Below are positions 26,826 through 35,610 of a stretch of DNA of 58,781 nt, in pieces. The DNA is from Deltaproteobacteria bacterium. Lineage in GTDB: Bacteria; Myxococcota_A; UBA796; GCA-2862545. The stretch spans positions 1 through 58,781 of the forward strand of contig SBGP01000073.1 in the NCBI GenBank assembly GCA_006226595.1, in the 5' to 3' direction. The notes under the pieces are model-generated. The model was given only the letters and a program-made list of their open reading frames with translations, had not been told where the DNA came from and did no database searches. Position numbers and translations under genes: made by a program. Within the stretch, counting starts at the first letter, position 1, and each line of letters opens with the position of its first letter.

Positions 26826-27704
26826 ATGCCGCGAGCGCTTGCTCTCGTGATTCTGCCCCTCTGCGCAACCCTTTCCGCGTGCTCGTCGGCGACGGCGGAG
26901 AACCCGATCCGCGTGCTCGCCGTGGGCGATCTGCACGCGGACGCGAACCAGGCGCAGAAGGCCCTGCAGCTCGCGGGCGTCGTCGACGACAAGGGCCACT
27001 GGGCCGCCGGAAAGGCGGTGTTCGTGCAGACCGGCGACGTCACCGACCGCGGTCCGGACTCGAAGAAGCTCATGGACCTCATGGACCGCCTTCGCAAGGA
27101 GGCGTCCGAGGCGGGGGGCGAGGTGCGCTCGCTCATCGGCAACCACGAGTCGATGAACCTGCTCGGCGACTGGCGCTACGTGCATCCTCTCGACGTCGAG
27201 CAGTTCGGCGGGCTCGAGGCACGGGTCGCGGCCTTCGGTGAAGGCGGCCCGTACGCGAAGTGGGTCCAGGAGCGCGATCTCGTCACCAAGGTGGGCGACG
27301 TCGTGTTCTGCCACGGCGGTGTCACCCCGGAGTGGGCCGAGAAGGGTGTCGACGGCATCAATGCCGCCGGCCGTGAAGCCCTGAACAGCCGGAACATGGA
27401 AGCGCCCGTGCTCGGGACCGACGGCCCGCTGTGGTACCGCGGCTACGTGCTCGACGACGAGTCCGTGGCGTGCCCCAAGCTCGACGAGGCCCTCGAACAC
27501 CTCGAGGCCAAGCGCATGGTCGTCGGCCACACCACCCAGCGGGACGGGCGGGTGCAGACCCGCTGCGACGGCAAGCTCACCGTCATCGACATCGGCATCG
27601 CGGGGCACTACGGCGGCCACGCCGGCGCCTGGGAGATGGTCGGCGGCGATGCGCGCGCGATGTACGTCGCCGGGCCCGAAGACCTGGAGGATCCGACGCC
27701 ATGA
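26826..27704 (+). CDS. Calcineurin-like metallophosphoesterase lipoprotein
   Basis: The 292-aa product has a lipobox (LSAC, Cys19) and the full two-metal phosphoesterase motif set in order: GDLHAD (about 34), GDVTDRG (about 66), GNHES (about 98), CHGG (about 162) and VVGHT (about 235) followed by DIGIAGHYGGH. This resembles the Shewanella-like phosphatase branch, which hydrolyses phosphoproteins or phosphoesters. It should sit in the envelope. Its stop overlaps the start of the metzincin-like gene (ATGA), so the two are co-translated. Confidence 0.9.
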   Translation: MPRALALVILPLCATLSACSSATAENPIRVLAVGDLHADANQAQKALQLAGVVDDKGHWAAGKAVFVQTGDVTDRGPDSKKLMDLMDRLRKEASEAGGEVRSLIGNHESMNLLGDWRYVHPLDVEQFGGLEARVAAFGEGGPYAKWVQERDLVTKVGDVVFCHGGVTPEWAEKGVDGINAAGREALNSRNMEAPVLGTDGPLWYRGYVLDDESVACPKLDEALEHLEAKRMVVGHTTQRDGRVQTRCDGKLTVIDIGIAGHYGGHAGAWEMVGGDARAMYVAGPEDLEDPTP

Positions 27705-29074
27705 CGGCCCTCCTCGCCCTGACCCTGGCACACGCCGCCACCGTCGAGGTCGCTCTCGACGTGGAGGATGCGGGCGTGCTGACCCGGTCTCAGGTCGAGA
27801 GCGTCGCCTGGCACGCGCTGTCCCGCGACGTCGGCCACGACGCGGTGTTCGTCGAGGCGCACGGGCCCGCGGTGCCCGGGATCGAGCAGTGGACGATGCG
27901 CGTCAGCTGGGACCCGCAGGTGATCAAGGTCGACGGGCACATCTTCGCGACCCTCGCGCCTCGGCTTCGCATCGACGACGGGAGCGGGGAGCGGCAGTGG
28001 CTCGGCACCGCGCTCGTCTTCGACCATCCGGAGCACGGCTGGGTCTCGCTCCCAGATGCCGCCTTGATGCGCACCTTCGACCGGGCGCGTGGCAAGCTCG
28101 CCGAGGCCACCTGGCATGCGCTGCCCGAGACCCACGCGCTGCGCGTGGTCGTCGCCGTCGACGAGGAGTTTCGCGCGGACTGGGGCGAGCACTGGATCGA
28201 CGCGGTGCACGCCCGCATCGACCGGGCCAACGCGGTGCTCGAGCGCGCCGGCATTGCCCTCACGGTCACCGGCTACGAGGCCGTCGACAGCGATGACGCG
28301 GCGGACATGCGCGCCATGCTCCGCAGTCTCGACCGGCTCGAGCTCCCGGACCGCGCCGATCTGCGCATCGGCATGACCGGCCAGGTGCGGGCCCTGTCCG
28401 CCACGGACATGGAGGATGTGGCGGTCGCGTTCGTGCCCGGCCAGACGCTGCTCATCGCCGATCAGCGACCGGCGCTGCGCAGCCTCGCGAGTTGGGACGC
28501 GACGGAGGAGGGGACCGCGATGGCCCACGAGGTGCTGCATGCCCTCGGCGTGCCGCACCTCGCCGTACCCGGCCAGCTCATGTCCCCGGAGAAGGCGGGC
28601 ATCGTGCACTCGTTGTCGCCTGTCGCGGCAACCCTCGCTCGCGGGGCGATGGAGGCGCGGAGCACGCTCGACCCGATGCGCGCGCTGCTCGCGCTCGAGG
28701 ACTCCGCGCGGCAGCTAAGCGATCGACGCGATGCCATCTCGTTCATCACCCACAACATGCAGGCGGGCATCGGCGTTCCCTACCCGGGGCTGGTCGACCC
28801 CGACCGCCTCACGCCGCTCGGCAACGCCGCCCTGGGTCGGTACTACCTTCGGCAGGCGCGGAACTCGCCGACGGACGCCGACCGATACCGGCGCACCGCG
28901 GCCCTCCACAGCCGCGCGGCGCTGGCTCGCCTGGACCCGCGTGACGAGTGGGGCTCGCTGCTCGACGAGTTCGCCTCAGCCTTGTGCGACGAGAGTCCGT
29001 GGCACGACGCGGAGGGGCGTGCGGTGTGCGCGGATGCCCCCGCCGTGCGCCGAGTGGAAAATCCCCCGCGCTGA
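27701..29074 (+). CDS. Secreted metzincin-like metalloprotease
   Basis: The 457-aa product has a short signal peptide (LLALTLAHAATVE). Residues 276-286 read HEVLHALGVPH, the full metzincin zinc signature HExxHxxGxxH, followed by LMSPEKAG, a plausible Met-turn at about residue 293. The region before it is strand-rich; the C-terminal 150 residues look like helical repeats (TPR-like NAALGRYYLRQARN). No close family is recognised, so only the protease class is claimed. It overlaps the preceding phosphatase gene by ATGA. Substrate unknown. Confidence 0.72.
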   Translation: MTALLALTLAHAATVEVALDVEDAGVLTRSQVESVAWHALSRDVGHDAVFVEAHGPAVPGIEQWTMRVSWDPQVIKVDGHIFATLAPRLRIDDGSGERQWLGTALVFDHPEHGWVSLPDAALMRTFDRARGKLAEATWHALPETHALRVVVAVDEEFRADWGEHWIDAVHARIDRANAVLERAGIALTVTGYEAVDSDDAADMRAMLRSLDRLELPDRADLRIGMTGQVRALSATDMEDVAVAFVPGQTLLIADQRPALRSLASWDATEEGTAMAHEVLHALGVPHLAVPGQLMSPEKAGIVHSLSPVAATLARGAMEARSTLDPMRALLALEDSARQLSDRRDAISFITHNMQAGIGVPYPGLVDPDRLTPLGNAALGRYYLRQARNSPTDADRYRRTAALHSRAALARLDPRDEWGSLLDEFASALCDESPWHDAEGRAVCADAPAVRRVENPPR

Positions 29075-29184
29075 CGCACCTCACGCTGCGGAGATCCCGA
29101 TGAATGCGGCCTCACCGCACTGCGCGCAGCACGCGAAGCCGCGGCGAATCGGGGCTTCCGAGGAAGTTTCGTTTTGAACCGCGC

Positions 29185-29198
29185 CTCAGCGGGCTGAG
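29185..29198. promoter_or_regulatory. CTCAGC/GCTGAG palindrome upstream of glutamate dehydrogenase
   Basis: CTCAGCGGGCTGAG is an inverted repeat with a 2-bp centre, lying 36 nt upstream of the glutamate dehydrogenase ATG in the only intergenic space before it. It could be a repressor site or the start of the transcript. The evidence is only position and symmetry. Confidence 0.3.
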
Positions 29199-29233
29199 CG
29201 TTAGACTGGCGCCTTCCCCCAGGGGGCCCATCG

Positions 29234-32200
29234 ATGTCTGTCGCTACCGCCGCTTCCGTTACTCGTCAGCAGATCCGCTCTTCGCTGGATGGCTGGACCG
29301 GAAACCTCGAGCCCCACGAGGTGGCGCTGTTCCGCGCCTTCGTCGACGAGACCATCGCCGGTCTCCGTGGGCCGTTCCTCGCGCATCACCCCGCGAAGGA
29401 AGTGCTCTCGCACCTCGAGAGCGCGTTCCGCTTCGCGTCGCAGCGGACCGACGGCTCGATCAAGGTGGCCGTGCGCCGCGCGAGCAAGGGTGCGGTGACC
29501 CTGGCGTGCATGGCGGACCAGCCGTTCATCGTCGACACCATCCGCCTGTTCCTCAAGAACCACGCGGCCGACTACTGGGGCGGGTTCAACCTCATCTTCC
29601 GCGCCGAGCGTGACGCCGAGGGCAACCTCGTCGCCATTGGCACCGACGCCGGTGCCGCCGAGTCGGTGGTCATGCTCGAGGCCGACTCGGGCGCGCTGCT
29701 CGACGACCCCGAGGCCAAGGCCGCGACCCTGCAGGAGCACCTCTCGCTGGCGCAGGCCCTGGTCGCCGACTTCCGCCCGATGACCCGCATCGTCGAGCGC
29801 TGGAGCCAGAAGTTCGAGAGCCTCGCCGACCGCCACCCGTCCACGGGTGACGCGCTGCGCGAGACCGCGGCCTTCCTCCACTGGCTGCTCGCCGAGAACT
29901 TCGTCTTCATGGGCCTGGACGTCGGTGGCGAGCGCTACGGTGTCCAGTCCCGCAAGTCTGCCTACCTCGGAGATGCCAAGGGCGAGTGGCCGACCCCGCA
30001 CGTCGGCACCACCGTGCAGGTGCGCAAGTCCCGTCACGAGTCGCCGGTCCACCGCGCGGGTCGCATCGACGAGATCCTGATCACGCCGCCCGAAGACAGC
30101 GGCGTGGAGCCCATCTTCATCCGCGGCATGTTCACGTACCGCGCGGTGACCCAGCCGTGCCGCCACGTGCCCATCCTGCGCCGCGTGCTCGCCGGCATCC
30201 TCGACGAGACCCAGGCGAAGGCCGGTTCCTACCGGTACAAGGGCATCGCGAACGTCTTCGACTCGCTGCCCACCGAGTTCCTGCTCACCGCGACCCGCGA
30301 GGCCATCGCCGAGACCGTCGACCTCGTGTTCGAGGCCGAGCACCAGCAGGACGTCGGCGTCAGCTTCCTCAAGACCGGCCCGTTCACAGCGTTCTGCCTC
30401 GTGGCGATGCCCAAGCCGCAGTACACCGACGAGCTGCGTCGTGACGTCGAGACCGACATCACCGCGACCCTCGACGCGACCTACTGTGACCACGGCCTGT
30501 TCGTCGGTCGCTACGATACGGTGCTCCTGCACTACTTCCTCACCGGCGTGAGCTTCCCCGGTGACGAGGACCTGCAGGCCCTGACCGAGCGCATCCGTTC
30601 GCTGGCGACCCCGTGGTCCGCGCGCCTGTGGTCCGCCCTTGCCGACGAGTTCGGTGAGGAGGGCGCCGACCGCCTCGCCGACACCTACGGCCGCGCGTTC
30701 CCCGACAGCTGGATCCGCGTGCACTCCGCGGGCCGTGCCGTGCGCGACATCACCAACCTCGAGCGCCTGTCGCCCGACCACCGCCTGGTCGCCGACGTGT
30801 TCGAGGACGTCGACAAGACCATCACCCTGAACCTGTATGAGGAGAACGACGTCTACCTGACGGACCTCCTCCCGGTGCTCGACAACTTCGGCCTGGTCGT
30901 CATCGAGTCCGCCGCCAACCGCGTCGAGTCGCGCGGCGGCCGCCTGTACATGGACACCTTCCGCATCATGGGCGCGAAGGGCGTGCCGCGCAGCGAGTTC
31001 CGCGAGCGCGGGCCGCTGCTCGTCGATGCCATCGAGGCGGTGTTCGCCGGACAGGTCGAGAACGACCCGCTCAACCACCTCGTGCTCGCCTCGGGCCTGT
31101 CCTGGGTCGAGGTCGACGTGCTCCGCGGCTACGCGAACTACGCGCGCCAGCTGCAGGACAAGGTCTCGCCCAGCCGCGCCCGCGAGATCATGCTCACGCA
31201 CCCGATCATGTGCGTGTCGCTGATCGAGCTGTTCCGCGCCCGCTTCGATCCCGACTTCGAGGGTGACCGCGCCAAGGCCATCGCCAAGTGCCGTCAGACC
31301 GTGGTCGACGAGCTGCGCTTCATCCGCGCGCACGACGAGGACCTGCTGTTCTCGACGCTGGCCTCGCTCATCCACGGCACCGTGCGCACCAACGCGTACC
31401 GCACCGACCGGCCCTTCCACTACCTGTCGTTCAAGTACGAGTGCTCCGCCATTCCCGAGATGGGCGAGCAGCGCGCCGTGAACGAGATCTACGTCCACCA
31501 CAAGGACGTCGAGGGCGTGCACCTGCGCTTCGGCAAGATCGCCCGCGGCGGTCTGCGCTGGTCCGACCGCGACGACTACCGCACCGAGGTCTTCGGCCTC
31601 GCGAGCACCCAGGTCGTCAAGAACGTCGTCATCGTGCCGATTGGCGCGAAGGGCGGCTTCTTCCTCAAGAACGCGAGTGCGGACTGGAGCCTGCGCCGCC
31701 AGGAAGCGGACCATCACTACAAGACGTTCATCCGCGGCCTGCTCGATGTCACCGACAACGTGATCAACGACGAGATCGTGCCGCCGCCGCGCGTGGTCCG
31801 TCACGACCCCGATGACCCGTACCTCGTCGTCGCCGCCGACAAGGGCACCGCGCACCTGTCCGACACCGCGAACAGCCTGGCCACCGAGCGCGGCTTCTGG
31901 CTCGGAGATGCCTTCGCGAGCGGTGGCTCCAATGGCTACGACCACAAGGGCATGGCGATTACCGCTCGCGGCGCCTGGGTCCTCGTGAACCGCCACTTCG
32001 CCGAGCTCGGCATCGACCCGTACTCCGAGGAGTTCACGGTCGCGGGCATCGGGGACATGTCTGGCGACGTGTTCGGCAACGGCCTGATCGAGACGCCGTA
32101 CGCGCGCCTGCTCGCCGCGTTCAACCACATGCACATCTTCCTCGACCCGAACCCGGACACGGCGAAGGCGGCGGCGGAGCGCAAGCGCCTGTTCGAGGCG

Positions 32201-33922
32201 GGCCGCAACGGCGGTGGCTGGGACGGTTACAACACCGAGCTCATCAGCGAGGGCGGCGGTGTGTTCGACATCCGCGGCAAGTCGGTGCCCCTGTCGCCCC
32301 AGGTGCAGGAGATGCTCGGACTCGCGGTCGACGAGGCGCCCCCCGAGGTCGTGGTGAACGCCATCCTCAAGATGCGCGTCGACCTGCTGTGGAACGGCGG
32401 TATCGGCACCTACATCAAGGCGTCGACCGAGACCCACGCCGACGCGGACGACCGCAGCAACGACGCGGTGCGCATCAACGGCAACGAGGTGCGCGCCCGC
32501 ATCCTCGGCGAGGGCGGCAACCTCGGCGTGACCCAGAAGGGCCGCATCGAGGCGGCGCAGCACGGTCTGCGGCTGAACACCGACTTCATCGACAACTCCG
32601 GCGGCGTGGACTGCTCGGACCACGAGGTCAACCTCAAGATCCTGCTCGACCGCGTGGTCGCCCGGGGTGAGCTGTCGGTGGACGAGCGCAATGCGCTGCT
32701 CCGCTCGATGACCGACAAGGTCGCCGAGCTGGTGCTCGCGAACAACGACGCCCAGGGCCGTCAGATCACCCGCGACCAGATCCGAAGCCAGCGGAACATC
32801 TTCGCGTTCGGCCGCGCCATCGCGTTCGTCGAGAAGCAGCTCGGCGTGAAGCGCAAGGTGCTCCGCCTGCCTTCCGACAGCGAGATCAAGCGCCGCGCGG
32901 ATACCGGTGAGGGCCTCACCCGGCCCGAGCTCGCCGTGCTCTCCGCGTGGGTCAAGCAGTACGTGTTCGCCGAGCTGTGCAAGGGCAAGCCGAAGAAGCT
33001 CCCAGGCTACGACGACCTGCTGCTCGGCTACTTCCCGGCCGCGCTGGTCGAGAAGTACGAGGGTGACATCCGCAGCCACCAGCTGGCCGACGAGATCGCG
33101 ATGACCCAGGCCACGACCCGCATCGTCAGCGACGCCGGCGTGACCCTCTTCCCGATGATGATCGAGACCACCGGTCGCAGCGTGCAGGCGGTCGCCACGG
33201 CCTACCTCAAGGCCCAGGTCCTCTCGCGCACCGAGGAGGTCCGCTCGACGCTCCAGGAGCTGCGCGCGACCATCAACCTCGCCCAGCTGTCCTCGGCGTG
33301 GGTCCAGGTCGACGAGGGCACCCGTCAGGTGGCGGCCTACTGGCTCTCCGCGGGTCAGCGCGTGCCGACCGACGAGGAGATGAAGGCCATGGCCCCCGCG
33401 GCCGAGAAGGTCTACGCGCTCCAGGCTCGCGAGGTCACCCGTCGCAACAAGGAAGTGCTCGCCGAGCTCACCGCCAACGGCATCGCCAAGCAGGCCGGTG
33501 AGCGCGTGCTCCAGTCCCGCTACCTCAACACCGCGCTGATGGTGTGGGCCGAGGCGAACCGCGAGGGCGTGGAGCTCGCCGACATGGCTGTGCGCATCCT
33601 CGCCGTCGGCCGGGCCACCGGACTGCAGCCCATCCTCGACGACCTCGCCGGTCGTCCGGCGGGGGGGCGCTGGGATCCCATCGCGCTGCGCATCCTCTTC
33701 CACCGCTTCAGCGTGCTCCTCCAGGACGCGGTGCGGGCGGCGGCCGAGGAAGGCTCGGCGAAGACGGTCGACGCGCTCGAGAGCAAGCTGCGCACCGGCC
33801 GACTCGCGCTGGTTCGCGAGCAGGTCGACGCGCTGCTCGAGGGTGAGACGGAGCCCAGTGTCGCGACGCTGCTCGTCGCGGAGGAGCGCGTGCGCGGCGT
33901 GCTCGCCCGCCTCTCGCGCTGA
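29234..33922 (+). CDS. gdhB: NAD-specific glutamate dehydrogenase, large (GDH-180) type
   Basis: The 1562-aa length and sequence match the large NAD-GDH class, which oxidatively deaminates glutamate to 2-oxoglutarate and ammonium. A long N-terminal regulatory region with ACT-like segments (to about 700) is followed by the catalytic core: HLRFGKIARGGLRWSDRDDYRTE abridged, IGAKGGFF with the catalytic Lys near 807, then the Rossmann part with GDMSGDVFGNG and GEGGNLG. The C-terminal region is helical. The gene is intact, alone, with its own 159-nt upstream region. An opposite-strand frame nearly as long is a codon shadow. Gene symbol by family only. Confidence 0.95.
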   Translation: MSVATAASVTRQQIRSSLDGWTGNLEPHEVALFRAFVDETIAGLRGPFLAHHPAKEVLSHLESAFRFASQRTDGSIKVAVRRASKGAVTLACMADQPFIVDTIRLFLKNHAADYWGGFNLIFRAERDAEGNLVAIGTDAGAAESVVMLEADSGALLDDPEAKAATLQEHLSLAQALVADFRPMTRIVERWSQKFESLADRHPSTGDALRETAAFLHWLLAENFVFMGLDVGGERYGVQSRKSAYLGDAKGEWPTPHVGTTVQVRKSRHESPVHRAGRIDEILITPPEDSGVEPIFIRGMFTYRAVTQPCRHVPILRRVLAGILDETQAKAGSYRYKGIANVFDSLPTEFLLTATREAIAETVDLVFEAEHQQDVGVSFLKTGPFTAFCLVAMPKPQYTDELRRDVETDITATLDATYCDHGLFVGRYDTVLLHYFLTGVSFPGDEDLQALTERIRSLATPWSARLWSALADEFGEEGADRLADTYGRAFPDSWIRVHSAGRAVRDITNLERLSPDHRLVADVFEDVDKTITLNLYEENDVYLTDLLPVLDNFGLVVIESAANRVESRGGRLYMDTFRIMGAKGVPRSEFRERGPLLVDAIEAVFAGQVENDPLNHLVLASGLSWVEVDVLRGYANYARQLQDKVSPSRAREIMLTHPIMCVSLIELFRARFDPDFEGDRAKAIAKCRQTVVDELRFIRAHDEDLLFSTLASLIHGTVRTNAYRTDRPFHYLSFKYECSAIPEMGEQRAVNEIYVHHKDVEGVHLRFGKIARGGLRWSDRDDYRTEVFGLASTQVVKNVVIVPIGAKGGFFLKNASADWSLRRQEADHHYKTFIRGLLDVTDNVINDEIVPPPRVVRHDPDDPYLVVAADKGTAHLSDTANSLATERGFWLGDAFASGGSNGYDHKGMAITARGAWVLVNRHFAELGIDPYSEEFTVAGIGDMSGDVFGNGLIETPYARLLAAFNHMHIFLDPNPDTAKAAAERKRLFEAGRNGGGWDGYNTELISEGGGVFDIRGKSVPLSPQVQEMLGLAVDEAPPEVVVNAILKMRVDLLWNGGIGTYIKASTETHADADDRSNDAVRINGNEVRARILGEGGNLGVTQKGRIEAAQHGLRLNTDFIDNSGGVDCSDHEVNLKILLDRVVARGELSVDERNALLRSMTDKVAELVLANNDAQGRQITRDQIRSQRNIFAFGRAIAFVEKQLGVKRKVLRLPSDSEIKRRADTGEGLTRPELAVLSAWVKQYVFAELCKGKPKKLPGYDDLLLGYFPAALVEKYEGDIRSHQLADEIAMTQATTRIVSDAGVTLFPMMIETTGRSVQAVATAYLKAQVLSRTEEVRSTLQELRATINLAQLSSAWVQVDEGTRQVAAYWLSAGQRVPTDEEMKAMAPAAEKVYALQAREVTRRNKEVLAELTANGIAKQAGERVLQSRYLNTALMVWAEANREGVELADMAVRILAVGRATGLQPILDDLAGRPAGGRWDPIALRILFHRFSVLLQDAVRAAAEEGSAKTVDALESKLRTGRLALVREQVDALLEGETEPSVATLLVAEERVRGVLARLSR

Positions 33923-34608
33923 TGCTGTGGGCCGCTGCCGGCATCGGGGTGGTCGGGTTGGTCGCGTGGTGGGTGCTCCGCCAGCGACCGCCGCCGAGTC
34001 CCCCCGAGGCCGACGGTGGCGGTGAGTCGCCCGCACTCCCGGATCCGCCAGAGCCTCCCAAGGCCCGCAAGCCGGTGATCTACCTGTACCCGACGCGTGC
34101 CGAGCGCGTGGACGTGCGGGTGAGCCCCGGCGGCGCGCTGTCGGCGACGTGGCCGCCGGCGCCCGAGGGCCACTGGCACGTGCATGCCGAGCCCGACGGG
34201 AGCTTGAGGGTCGGCGAGCGGTCGCTCCGCTACCTGTTCTGGGAGGCGGAGGGGGCGCCCTTCGGCCTCGACCCGAGCGCGAGTGGGGTGGTCGCGGGAC
34301 GCGAGGCCGGCGCATGGCTCGAGGCGCTGGCCGTCAGCCACGGCCTCACGGGGCCAGAGACCGCCGACCTCGTGAGCTACTGGCTTCCCGAGCTCTCGGC
34401 CCATGCCTTCGTTCGCGTACAGCTCGTGTCCGAAGCCTTCGACGCGTGGGCGCCGCTGGTCGTCGAGCCCTCGCCGGACACGCTGATCCGCCTGTTCTTC
34501 GTGTGGGCGCCGTGCGAGGGGCCCGCGGTCGCGCGGCCGCTGCCCCTGCCGCCGGAGCGTCGCGGATTCACGGTCGTCGAGTGGGGCGGTGCGCGGGTGG
34601 AGGGCTGA
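33922..34608 (+). CDS. Hypothetical membrane-anchored protein with a KPVIYLYP motif
   Basis: The 228-aa product starts with one transmembrane helix (residues 2-20), a Pro-rich linker (24-48), then KPVIYLYPTRAERVDVRV, a signature shared by many bacterial conserved hypotheticals whose function is unknown. The remainder is beta-rich with few charged clusters. ATG overlaps the glutamate dehydrogenase stop by one base (TGATG) and its own stop overlaps the next start in the same way, so the three genes are translationally coupled. Confidence 0.65.
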   Translation: MLWAAAGIGVVGLVAWWVLRQRPPPSPPEADGGGESPALPDPPEPPKARKPVIYLYPTRAERVDVRVSPGGALSATWPPAPEGHWHVHAEPDGSLRVGERSLRYLFWEAEGAPFGLDPSASGVVAGREAGAWLEALAVSHGLTGPETADLVSYWLPELSAHAFVRVQLVSEAFDAWAPLVVEPSPDTLIRLFFVWAPCEGPAVARPLPLPPERRGFTVVEWGGARVEG

Positions 34609-35162
34609 TGGCGCGCTGGGGCTTCGTGCGACACGGACAGTCGGTCGCGAACGCAGAGGGATGGCTCGCCGGGCACATCGACGCGCCGCTCACGGCCCTC
34701 GGTCGCGAGCAGGCGGCGGCGGTGTCGGTCGACGCAGGCGCGTGGACGCGCATCCTGTCGTCGGACCTCTCGCGGGCCGCCCATACCGCGGCCATCGCGC
34801 TCCCCGGCGTGGAGGTACCGGCGGTCTCCGCGCTCCGCGAGCGCACCATCGGCGCCTGGGATGGGCGTCGCATCGACGCGATCAAGGCCGCGGGCGAGTG
34901 GGAGCTGCTGCTCGAGTGGGACGGCCGGCCCCCCGGCGGCGAGAGCAACCGGCTGCTCGCGATGCGCGTGTTGCGCTGGCTGGTCGAGCAGCCCGATCAG
35001 GACACGCTGATCTTCGCGCACGGCGGCTTGATCCGCAGCATCACCGGGCTCGTCGACGGCATGCCGCTGGCCGACATCCCGTACCGCAAGGTCGCGAACT
35101 GCGAGGTGCAGATCCGCGACATGACGCCCTCGGCGTGGCGGGCGCTACTCGACGCCGTGTGA
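34608..35162 (+). CDS. Histidine phosphatase family protein (phosphoglycerate mutase-like)
   Basis: The 184-aa product has the RHG signature in FVRHGQSVANAEGW (catalytic His9), a second conserved site near ERTIGAWDG, and FAHGGLIRSI with the second catalytic His near 143. This is the histidine phosphatase fold of CobC/GpmB-type enzymes; the substrate cannot be told from sequence. The ATG overlaps the previous stop (TGATG). The 3' end overlaps the remnant VOC gene on the other strand by 18 bp. Confidence 0.88.
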   Translation: MARWGFVRHGQSVANAEGWLAGHIDAPLTALGREQAAAVSVDAGAWTRILSSDLSRAAHTAAIALPGVEVPAVSALRERTIGAWDGRRIDAIKAAGEWELLLEWDGRPPGGESNRLLAMRVLRWLVEQPDQDTLIFAHGGLIRSITGLVDGMPLADIPYRKVANCEVQIRDMTPSAWRALLDAV

Positions 35163-35348
35163 GTTCAGGCGGTGGAGGATCAGCGCGTTGCCATCGGGAT
35201 CGTGACACACGGCCATGCGACAGTGGGGTCCCCGAATGTCGCGAGCGACGACCTCGACTTCGTGGGCGTCCCAGGTGAGCGCCCTCGTAGAACGCGCGCG
35301 CTCGATCTCGGTGATGGCGTAGACGGTGAAGGCGACCTTCTCGATCAT
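35145..35348 (-). pseudogene. Decayed VOC/glyoxalase-fold gene
   Basis: The 67-aa frame starts like a VOC family protein (MIEKVAFTVYAITEIERAR) and ends like one (GPHCRMAVCHDPDGNALILHRLN, abridged), but the family is usually about 115-130 aa. The middle is missing, and just after ERAR a different frame reads AFYEGAHLG, the expected next segment, so a small deletion in the CG-rich tract shifted the frame and a larger deletion removed the central strands. It overlaps the end of the phosphatase gene and looks like a relic, although a truncated product could still be made. Confidence 0.6.
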
Positions 35349-35520
35349 GGGCACTCCAGGGGAATGAGGCGGCGTATCGCGTCGCCCGCGAAGGGCACGC
35401 CTGGCCACGAAGGCACACCGGTGTCACGGGCGCGGGCTGGCCCTCGCGCGTGAAACCGCCTATGTGCGCCGCGCGCTGGTGTGACCAGCGACCGTTGCCC
35501 GGCCGAATGCCCGGGCCCAC

Positions 35521-35537
35521 GAGGCAGCGACTGCCTC
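35521..35537 (+). promoter_or_regulatory. Hairpin in the leader of the DEAD-box helicase gene
   Basis: GAGGCAG/CTGCCTC with a CGA loop forms a perfect 7-bp stem about 75 nt before the helicase start codon, inside a 262-nt gap without genes. Together with the hairpin at 35,585 it suggests a structured 5' leader. Confidence 0.45.
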
Positions 35538-35584
35538 CCCGCCCTTCGGTGCGCGCGACGTCCAAGAGTTCGACGTTTGCGGCC

Positions 35585-35604
35585 CTCGGGTGGAAAGACC
35601 CGAG
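35585..35604 (+). promoter_or_regulatory. Start-proximal hairpin with purine loop, DEAD-box helicase leader
   Basis: CTCGGGT (35,585-35,591) pairs with ACCCGAG (35,598-35,604), leaving the loop GGAAAG. The stem ends 6 nt before the ATG at 35,611, and the loop contains the best ribosome-binding-like purines upstream of the start. This arrangement can control translation by folding, as known for cold-inducible helicase mRNAs; here that is inference. Confidence 0.45.
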
Positions 35605-35610
35605 TGGACC

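Noticed and set aside
29201-34315. A 1704-codon frame opposite the glutamate dehydrogenase gene
   Set aside because: It mirrors the GC-rich third positions of the real gene, lacks family motifs and has low-complexity His/Arg/Leu composition.
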